Source of the DNA: Selenomonadaceae bacterium
GTDB taxonomy: Bacteria > Bacillota > Negativicutes > Selenomonadales > Selenomonadaceae
Length of the DNA stretch: 23,284 nt
Reading direction: 5' to 3'
Assembly (NCBI GenBank): GCA_016280345.1
Contig: JAEEGN010000218.1
Location: 1 to 23,284 of the forward strand
Below are positions 14,732 to 20,035 of this stretch, piece by piece (positions within the stretch are counted from its first letter, which is position 1; each line of letters opens with the position of its first letter). The position numbers and the translations under genes are program-made. Below the pieces are notes generated by a model that was given only the letters and a program-made list of their open reading frames with translations, was not told the origin of the DNA and did no database searches.

Positions 14732-15982
14732 TTGGCTAAGCGAATCGTTGTTACCGGCATGGGCATCGTATCGCCCATCGGGATTGGCGTGGACGCCTTC
14801 TGGCAGGCGCTTCTGGCGGGGAAGAACGGCATCGGGCGCATCACGATGTTCGACCCGTCGGACTATAACTCGCAGATCGCCGGCGAAGTCAATGACTTCG
14901 ACCCGGCGCAGTACCTTGACAAGAAAGAGGCGCGGCGCATGGACCGCTACGCCCAGTTCGCGCTGGCCGCGGCCAAGATGGCGGTGGAGGACGCGAAGCT
15001 CGATATGGAAAAGGAAAACCTCGACCGTATCGGCGCCTACGTCGGCTCCGGCATCGGCGGCATCATGACCATGCACAGCCAGTATGAAAAACTGTTCGCC
15101 AAGGGGCCGCATTTCATCAGCCCCTTCTTCATTCCGATGATGATCCCCAACATGGCCGCGGCGCACGTGACCATCGCTTACGGGCTGCACGGCCCGTCTA
15201 GCTGCAATGCCACCGCCTGTGCCACCGGCACGAACTGCATCGGCGACGCCATGCGGGTGCTCCAGTACGGTACGGCGGACGTCATGCTGGCGGGCGGTAC
15301 GGAGGCCAGCATATCGGAAGCGGCCATCGCCGGATTCATCTCGATGAAGGCCCTCTGCGTCGATCACAACGACGACCCGGCCCACGCTTCCCGGCCCTTC
15401 GCCAAGGGGCGCAGCGGTTTCGTCATGGGCGAGGGCTCCGGCATCATCGTCCTGGAGACGCTGGAACACGCCGAAAAGCGCGGCGCGAGGATTTACGCCG
15501 AGCTGGCCGGCTACGGCTCGAACTCCGACGCCTATCATATCACCAGCCCGGCGCCCCACGGCGTCTGGCAGGCGAAGTGCATGGAGCTGGCCATCGCCGA
15601 CGCGGGGCTCACCCCCGACGACGTCGACTACGTGAACGCCCACGGTACCTCGACCCACATGAACGACCTGGGCGAGAGTGAAGCCTGTAAGGCGGTCTTC
15701 GGCGCCCGGGCCAGGGAAGTGCCGGTGAGCTCCATCAAGTCCATGACCGGTCATCTGCTGGGCGCAGCCGGCGGTGCCGAAGCCATCGCCATGGCGCTGT
15801 CGGTGCAGAACGACAAGCTGCCGCCAACCATCAACTACGACGAGCCCGACCTCGAGGAAGGACTGGACCTCGATTACGTTCCGAACCAGGCCCGGGATCA
15901 CCGGGTACGGGCGGCCATCTCCAATAACTTCGGGTTCGGCGGTCATAACGCCTGCCTGGTGATGAAGAAGTTCGCGCCATGA
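14732..15982 (+). CDS. fabF: Beta-ketoacyl-ACP synthase II
   Basis: FabF elongates acyl-ACP by condensation with malonyl-ACP. The 416-residue product has the Cys-His-His triad: C163 in TACATG, H304 in NAHGTSTHMND and H341 in SMTGHLLGAAGG, with K336 nearby. FGFGGHNACLVMKK near the end is typical. I chose TTG 14732, with GATGTGAGGTG ending 7 nt upstream, giving MAKRIVVTGMG; a GTG at 14723 lies inside that site. It is separated from the OstA-like gene by 128 nt containing a hairpin but no clear promoter. It overlaps rnc by 4 nt (ATGA). Confidence 0.96.
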   Translation: MAKRIVVTGMGIVSPIGIGVDAFWQALLAGKNGIGRITMFDPSDYNSQIAGEVNDFDPAQYLDKKEARRMDRYAQFALAAAKMAVEDAKLDMEKENLDRIGAYVGSGIGGIMTMHSQYEKLFAKGPHFISPFFIPMMIPNMAAAHVTIAYGLHGPSSCNATACATGTNCIGDAMRVLQYGTADVMLAGGTEASISEAAIAGFISMKALCVDHNDDPAHASRPFAKGRSGFVMGEGSGIIVLETLEHAEKRGARIYAELAGYGSNSDAYHITSPAPHGVWQAKCMELAIADAGLTPDDVDYVNAHGTSTHMNDLGESEACKAVFGARAREVPVSSIKSMTGHLLGAAGGAEAIAMALSVQNDKLPPTINYDEPDLEEGLDLDYVPNQARDHRVRAAISNNFGFGGHNACLVMKKFAP

Positions 15983-16707
15983 TCGCGCCGGGACTGGCAG
16001 AAGCCAGAATCAAATCGCTGAACGAGCTGGCAGGCCGGCTGGGCATCCGGTTCCGCAACCTGGCGCTTCTTGACCAGGCGCTGACGCACACCTCTTACGC
16101 CAACGAGTCCGTCCGCCGCAAGGTCATCCACAACGAGCGGCTGGAATTCCTGGGCGACGCCGTACTGGAGCTGGCCACCAGCACCTACCTTTTCCTCCAC
16201 TTTCCTGAGCTTCCCGAGGGCGACCTGACCAAGGCGCGGGCCTCCGTGGTCTGCGAGGCGGCGCTGCACCGGCGGGCGGCTGAGGTGAGTCTGGGGGACT
16301 ACCTGCTCTTGGGCCGGGGCGAGAGAGCCACCGGCGGCGACAAGCGTCCCTCCATTCTGGCGGACGCTTTCGAGGCGGTGATCGGCGCCCTCTACCTCGA
16401 CCAGGGGTGGAAAGCGGCGGCCGACTACGTGCTGGCCCAGCTCCGGGAGGAACTGGCCGAGGTGGAGCACGGCCAAAGCATCAAGGATTACAAGACGCTT
16501 CTCCAGGAAGTGATCCAGCGCCATCCGGGCCAGCGTATCGTCTATGAGCTGCTGGCGGCCACGGGGCCGGATCATGCCAAGGAGTTCACGGTGGCGGTGC
16601 GGATTAACGGCCTGGCCTGCGGCGTGGGAATCGGCCGCAGCAAGAAGGCCGCGGAACAGAACGCGGCCCGGCAGGCACTGCCGAAGTTTGAACGGCAAGG
16701 AGCATAG
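15979..16707 (+). CDS. rnc: Ribonuclease III
   Basis: RNase III cleaves double-stranded RNA, including the rRNA precursor stems. The 242-residue product has the signature NERLEFLGDAVLEL (52-65) and the second acidic pair in DAFEAVIGALYLDQG (D129, E132). A C-terminal dsRNA-binding domain follows (about 170-236, ending SKKAAEQNAARQAL). The ATG overlaps the fabF stop (ATGA), so translation is coupled. The acpP-fabF-rnc order is common in Firmicutes. A strong terminator follows after 9 nt. Confidence 0.96.
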   Translation: MIAPGLAEARIKSLNELAGRLGIRFRNLALLDQALTHTSYANESVRRKVIHNERLEFLGDAVLELATSTYLFLHFPELPEGDLTKARASVVCEAALHRRAAEVSLGDYLLLGRGERATGGDKRPSILADAFEAVIGALYLDQGWKAAADYVLAQLREELAEVEHGQSIKDYKTLLQEVIQRHPGQRIVYELLAATGPDHAKEFTVAVRINGLACGVGIGRSKKAAEQNAARQALPKFERQGA

Positions 16708-16716
16708 GGAATATCA

Positions 16717-16746
16717 GGGCTGTCGCTGCGGCGACGGCCCTTTTTT
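16717..16746 (+). terminator. Intrinsic terminator of the fab-rnc operon
   Basis: A 10-bp stem, GGGCTGTCGC (16717-16726) with GCGACGGCCC (16731-16740), contains one G-U pair, closes on loop TGCG and runs into TTTTTT (16741-16746). Confidence 0.92.
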
Positions 16747-16774
16747 CAAAGGCATCCGCGAGGAGGGGAATAGC

Positions 16775-17584
16775 ATGCGCGAATTGATTTTTCTGGGAAC
16801 CGGGTCGGCCATGGTGACGGAATGCTACAATACCTGTTTTCTGCTGCGCCAGAGCGACGGGGAGTGCTTCTTGACCGACGCCGGCGGCGGTAACGGCATC
16901 CTGCGGCAGATGAAGCGGGCCGGGGCTGACTTCGAGCACCTCCATTACATGTTCGTAACCCATGGCCATACCGATCACATCCTCGGCGTCATCTGGGTGC
17001 TGCGCAAGATCGCGACGCTGATGAACGAGGATATCTACGGCGGGGAATTCCATTTGTACGGTCACAACGTAGTCTGCCAGATCATCGAGATGATGGCGGA
17101 ACTCATGCTCAAGAAGAAAGACCTGGCCCACCTCGGCAAGCGCATCCGGCTCCACGAGATACGGGACGGTGAGACCGTCAACTTTCTGGGAATGAAGCTT
17201 ACCGCCTTCGACATCGCCTCCACGAAGGCCAAGCAGTTCGGCTACCGGTTGCGCTTCGCCAACCGCCGCACGCTGACCTGCCTCGGGGACGAGCCTTACA
17301 ACGACCGTTGCAAGAGCTACGCGGAAAAAGCTGACTGGTTGCTCTCCGAGGCTTTCTGCCGCTTTGAGGACCGGGAAATCTTCAAACCTTACGAGAAGAA
17401 CCACAGCACCGTTCGTGAGGCCAGCGAGCTGGCCCAAGCGCTGCAGGCGAAGCATCTGGTGCTTTACCATACCGAGGACAAGAACCTGGCCCAGCGCAAG
17501 GAACTCTACACCGCCGAAGCCAAAATGTATTACAGAGGCGAAGTCTTCGTGCCCGACGACCTGGACGTCATCGAGATCGACTGA
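16775..17584 (+). CDS. Metallo-beta-lactamase-fold hydrolase, ribonuclease Z-like
   Basis: The 269-residue product has the two-metal motif HGHTDH (63-68) in FVTHGHTDHILGV. Further ligand candidates are D172 in CLGDEP, H210 in KNHSTVREA and H232 in LYHTED. The N-terminus MRELIFLGTGSA and this His pattern resemble the RNase Z/ElaC branch. However, the protein is shorter than RNase Z (~300) and I see no flexible exosite arm, so tRNA 3' processing is uncertain; another phosphodiesterase-like role is possible. AGGAGGGG (16761-16768) precedes the ATG by 6 nt. Terminators flank it on both sides, so it is probably a single-gene unit; I could not find a clear promoter in the short gap. Confidence 0.85.
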   Translation: MRELIFLGTGSAMVTECYNTCFLLRQSDGECFLTDAGGGNGILRQMKRAGADFEHLHYMFVTHGHTDHILGVIWVLRKIATLMNEDIYGGEFHLYGHNVVCQIIEMMAELMLKKKDLAHLGKRIRLHEIRDGETVNFLGMKLTAFDIASTKAKQFGYRLRFANRRTLTCLGDEPYNDRCKSYAEKADWLLSEAFCRFEDREIFKPYEKNHSTVREASELAQALQAKHLVLYHTEDKNLAQRKELYTAEAKMYYRGEVFVPDDLDVIEID

Positions 17585-17591
17585 AAACAGG

Positions 17592-17637
17592 AAAAGCCTT
17601 CCGGAGAGGCGGCAAAACCCCTCCGGAAGGCTTTTTT
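17592..17637 (+). terminator. Strong intrinsic terminator after the MBL-fold gene
   Basis: A perfect 15-bp stem, AAAAGCCTTCCGGAG (17592-17606) with CTCCGGAAGGCTTTT (17621-17635), is followed by more T's. It starts 7 nt after the stop codon. The A-rich 5' edge could let it work in both directions. Confidence 0.93.
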
Positions 17638-18149
17638 CTGCATGCTTCCCCAACGAGCGTATCCGTAGGGGAGAAAATGAAAATCCCTTTACTTGGCGTC
17701 GAGAATCGGCAGTCGGGCACCTTGCAGAGCACAGGCCGTGGGCACCATCCCCAACGTCCAGACGGCCGCGAATCAGGCCGGGGGCTTCTCCACTTTATAC
17801 CGGATGTCTCCTGTATAAGGACGCCCACTGCGCTTTAACAACAGGACACTGCCCGGAAACGGTCCAACAAAACCGCGAAGAATCGGATGCCCTCAGCCGG
17901 CCATCCGCGGAGGTCCCTATATTTTACCGGGCGCGGGCCAACGGTACCATGTCGTTACCGTACCGTGTGTCCTTCCATGGCGGACACACTGCATTGCCGG
18001 CGTCATTTCCTCCCTGTCATACGATGCCGTCGTCGTTGATTTCCCGCTCCAGTTTATTCGATTGACGAAAAAATCAATCCCTTACTTACCGATAATGGAA
18101 TTTGGAAGAAAGAGTATGATTTTCAGCATGACTTTCAGATTATTTCCGT
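17638..18149. other. Gene-free intergenic region with hairpins
   Basis: I see no convincing coding region on either strand here; the open frames lack ribosome binding sites and recognisable protein patterns. The first ~420 bases are GC-rich. Two adjacent hairpins stand out: ACGGTA (17941-17946) with TACCGT (17956-17961), and a perfect 8-bp stem GTGTGTCC (17965-17972) with GGACACAC (17982-17989). A small dyad GATTGA/TCAATC follows (18060-18065/18074-18079). From about 18060 the sequence becomes AT-rich and leads into the parS sites. The GC-rich part could be a decayed gene or an unrecognised small RNA; I could not match it to 6S, SRP RNA, tmRNA or RNase P by eye. Confidence 0.5.
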
Positions 18150-18165
18150 TGTTTCACGTGAAACA
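18150..18165. promoter_or_regulatory. parS: parS site 1 (ParB-binding centromere)
   Basis: TGTTTCACGTGAAACA is a perfect 16-bp palindrome identical to the widely conserved chromosomal parS consensus. ParB binds it and spreads as a CTP-dependent clamp, organising the origin region with ParA and SMC. It lies in an AT-rich, gene-free stretch. Copy 2 is 36 bp away. Confidence 0.93.
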
Positions 18166-18185
18166 TTTTTACGGTTTTGGCAAAT

Positions 18186-18201
18186 TGTTTCACGTGAAAC
18201 A
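18186..18201. promoter_or_regulatory. parS: parS site 2 (ParB-binding centromere)
   Basis: A second perfect TGTTTCACGTGAAACA, 36 bp downstream of the first. The identity extends into both flanks (22 bp shared: 18149-18170 and 18185-18206), including a T-run after each palindrome. parA and parB are not in this window. Confidence 0.93.
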
Positions 18202-18302
18202 TTTTTTCGGAAACGCGGAATGAAGTTGAGGACAATTCCGTATTGCTCCTGATGACCTTCTCCCCGGATCGTTTCGCCGCAACAGTTCGGGAGGCTGTTG
18301 TG

Positions 18303-18339
18303 CCCCTCCTCTGCGGGGGATTGAGAATTTCTGGAGGGG
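18303..18339. other. Hairpin in the parS-ahbB interval
   Basis: CCCCTCC (18303-18309) pairs with GGAGGGG (18333-18339) across a 23-nt loop. On the plus strand it would bury part of the purine-rich Shine-Dalgarno-like tract. A further dyad GATAAT-GTATAA-ATTATC lies at 18349-18366. No function is known. Confidence 0.35.
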
Positions 18340-18352
18340 AGGAGGAATGATA

Positions 18353-18436
18353 ATGTATAAATTATCTTTTAATAAAAAACACCTTCCCTTGGCGAAGCAG
18401 GGAAAGGCGTTTTTTTATTGGCTTTCGCCGGGATAG
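18353..18436 (+). CDS. Candidate small ORF, 27 codons (doubtful)
   Basis: An ATG at 18353 has AGGAGG (18340-18345) at an ideal 7-nt distance, in a run of GGAGGGGAGGAGG. It encodes a basic 27-residue peptide starting MYKLSFNKKH and ending in WLSPG. Against it: the frame runs through the hairpin that terminates the ahb operon, overlaps the 3' end of ahbB on the other strand, and has no visible promoter. Probably chance, recorded because the ribosome binding site is so good. Confidence 0.15.
   Translation: MYKLSFNKKHLPLAKQGKAFFYWLSPG
18374..18417 (-). terminator. Terminator of the lon-engB-ahbAB operon
   Basis: Read on the minus strand, an A-run and CGCCTTTCCCT pair with AGGGAAGGTG followed by TTTTTTAT, with one bulged base and one mismatch. 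It overlaps the ahbB stop codon (18415-18417). T-runs on both sides make it potentially bidirectional. Confidence 0.7.
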
Positions 18437-18894
18437 TATTTCATCGAGGCTTTTTTCCATTCGCGCACCGAGTAGAACATCCGGGGGGCGGCGAGGTTGT
18501 TTTCCGCGGACAGGCGGGCGGCGATGGATTCGCATTCGTCGCGGGTGGCGGCGTGAAGCATGGCGTAGAAGTTATAGGGCCAGCCGGGGGCCGTTTCCCG
18601 GTCGTAGCAGTGGGAGACGGTGGGTTCTTTGCTCACCGCTTCGCCTACCGCGTCCACTCGTGCCGCCGGGACTTCCCAGACGCAGAGGGCGTTGGCCATG
18701 AAGCCAGCCCGCCGGTGCTGGAGCACGGCTCCGATACGCCGCAGGCAGCCGCGTTCCTTCAGTCGCCGCAGCCGGTCGAGGAATTCCGCTTCGGAGAGCC
18801 CCGCTTTTTCCGCCAGGGCGGCGTAGGGACAGGGAATCAGGGGAATCTCTCCTTGCAGGAGCCGGATGATTTGCCGGTCGGTTTCGTCGATCAT
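18415..18894 (-). CDS. ahbB: Siroheme decarboxylase subunit, AhbB type (AsnC/Lrp-like)
   Basis: The 159-residue product has an N-terminal winged helix-turn-helix of Lrp/AsnC type (about 1-60, MIDETDRQIIRLLQ...LRRIGAVLQHR) and a C-terminal ferredoxin-like domain. The motif VSHCYDR (93-99) followed by PGWPYNFYAMLH (103-114) marks siroheme decarboxylases rather than amino acid-responsive regulators. With AhbA it removes the C12 and C18 acetate carboxyls of siroheme, giving 12,18-didecarboxysiroheme for heme b (via AhbC, AhbD) or heme d1. The assignment of this one as AhbB rests on recalled motifs. Its AGGAGG ribosome binding site overlaps the ahbA stop codon; the genes are 9 nt apart. It ends in the operon terminator. 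Confidence 0.85.
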   Translation of the reverse strand: MIDETDRQIIRLLQGEIPLIPCPYAALAEKAGLSEAEFLDRLRRLKERGCLRRIGAVLQHRRAGFMANALCVWEVPAARVDAVGEAVSKEPTVSHCYDRETAPGWPYNFYAMLHAATRDECESIAARLSAENNLAAPRMFYSVREWKKASMKYYPGESQ

Positions 18895-18903
18895 GGTGTC
18901 CTC

Positions 18904-19356
18904 CTAGCGCAGATGGAACCGGACACGGACCTTGTATTTCTTCCGGGCCCGGAGGTCCATGAGGGCTTCGACGCCGGGGAGCGCCGCAATTTCGTCCAGG
19001 ATTTTCCGCCGCGTCGCATCATCGGGGGCCTGCAACGTGAACCACAGGTTATAACGGCCGGTGCGCTCGTAGTTGTGGGTGACGCCGGGATAGCGGTTCA
19101 CGGCCCGGGCCGCGTCCGGCAGGGATTCGGGCGCGACTTTGAGGGCGATCAGCGTTCCCTGGTAGCCCAACGCCTCCGATTGGAAGAAGGCCCCGAAACG
19201 GCGCAGATAGCCGGCACCGGAAAGGGCCCGGAGTCGCTCCAGCAGCGTTTCTTCGCTGGTATGCAGCCGCTCCGCCAGAACGGCGAAGGGGCGCGGGGTC
19301 AGCGGCAAATCTTCCTGTATGGCGTTCAATACTTCTTTATCAAATTCGGTCAGCAT
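18904..19356 (-). CDS. ahbA: Siroheme decarboxylase subunit, AhbA type (AsnC/Lrp-like)
   Basis: The 150-residue product has the same two-domain plan as its neighbour: winged helix-turn-helix (MLTEFDKEVLNAIQ... LRRFGAFFQSE, 1-61) then a ligand domain with VTHNYER (92-98) and YNLWFTLQAP (102-111). These are the siroheme decarboxylase motifs of the AhbA partner. I chose ATG 19356 because GAGGTGG lies 7 nt upstream; two earlier ATGs (19386, 19413) lack such a site, and the latter would overlap engB. It sits 40 nt after engB and directly before ahbB. The pair probably works as a heterodimer in the cytosol. Confidence 0.85.
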   Translation of the reverse strand: MLTEFDKEVLNAIQEDLPLTPRPFAVLAERLHTSEETLLERLRALSGAGYLRRFGAFFQSEALGYQGTLIALKVAPESLPDAARAVNRYPGVTHNYERTGRYNLWFTLQAPDDATRRKILDEIAALPGVEALMDLRARKKYKVRVRFHLR

Positions 19357-19396
19357 CGCGCATCCACCTCGGAAGTCGCTTTCCATAAGCGCTTCT

Positions 19397-20035
19397 TTAT
19401 TCTTGCTGTCCATATTCTATCAAAGCGGTGGCGATGGCGTCAAGCAATTCTGAACGGCCTTCACTTTTTACGGAGGAGTAGGGGAGGACGTCGAGCTCCG
19501 GCACGCCCAGGGATCGCCGGATGGCGGCGAGATTCCCGGTCAGGACGTTCTTTCCCACCTTGTCCGTTTTCGTGGCAATGACGAGGACGGGCAGGCCGTT
19601 CTCCACCAGCCAGCGGAAGGTCTCCACGTCGGAGGTCATGGGTTCGTGGCGGCTGTCGATGAGCTGGCAGACGAACCGGATGTCCCGGGAGCGCAGCAGG
19701 TATTCGCGGATGAAGGATTGCCAGGTCTGACGCGTGGCCTTGCCGGTCCTGGCGTAGCCGTAGCCCGGCAGGTCCACCAGGTAGAAGTCCCGGCGCGCTT
19801 CTTCGCCGTCGATTTTCAGGCCGACCTCAAAGAAATTGATGGTCTGCGTCTTGCCCGGCTGCCGGGAGACGCGGGCCAGCTGGTTCCTCCGGGTCAGGGA
19901 GTTGATGAGGGAGGATTTGCCGACGTTGGAGCGGCCGGTGAAGACGATCTCGGCCCGGCGTTTTTCCGGGTACTGCTCCGGCTTCACCGCCGAGGTGATA
20001 TAGGTTCCCTGGGTGACGACGACACGCTCCGTCAT
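19397..20035 (-). CDS. engB: Ribosome biogenesis GTP-binding protein EngB/YsxC
   Basis: This TRAFAC-class GTPase is needed for late assembly of the 50S subunit. The 212-residue product has G1 GRSNVGKS (34-41), the G2 region PGKTQTINFF (60-69), G3 DLPGYGYA (88-95), G4 TKTDK (155-159) and a G5-like SSVKSEG. The length is usual. The ATG overlaps the lon stop (ATGA), a lon-ysxC coupling common in Firmicutes. Confidence 0.96.
   Translation of the reverse strand: MTERVVVTQGTYITSAVKPEQYPEKRRAEIVFTGRSNVGKSSLINSLTRRNQLARVSRQPGKTQTINFFEVGLKIDGEEARRDFYLVDLPGYGYARTGKATRQTWQSFIREYLLRSRDIRFVCQLIDSRHEPMTSDVETFRWLVENGLPVLVIATKTDKVGKNVLTGNLAAIRRSLGVPELDVLPYSSVKSEGRSELLDAIATALIEYGQQE

Noticed and set aside
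14729..15946. 405-codon open frame opposite fabF
   Set aside because: Antisense shadow of a gene with complete catalytic motifs; no ribosome binding site or recognisable product.
17364..18065. Plus-strand frame running from inside the MBL-fold gene into the intergenic region
   Set aside because: It passes through a strong terminator, starts inside another gene and shows no protein-like pattern.
18149..18206. Terminal inverted repeats of a mobile element
   Set aside because: The two palindromes are direct copies of the parS consensus 36 bp apart, with no transposase or target duplication.
18415..19356. Pair of ordinary Lrp/AsnC transcription regulators
   Set aside because: The C-terminal VTHNYER/YNLWFTL and VSHCYDR/WPYNFY motifs and the tandem arrangement fit siroheme decarboxylase subunits better, though a regulatory role is not excluded.
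18418..19581. 387-codon plus-strand frame across ahbA, ahbB and the end of engB
   Set aside because: Antisense to three genes with family motifs and good ribosome binding sites; the translation is low-complexity Gly/Phe/Val-rich.
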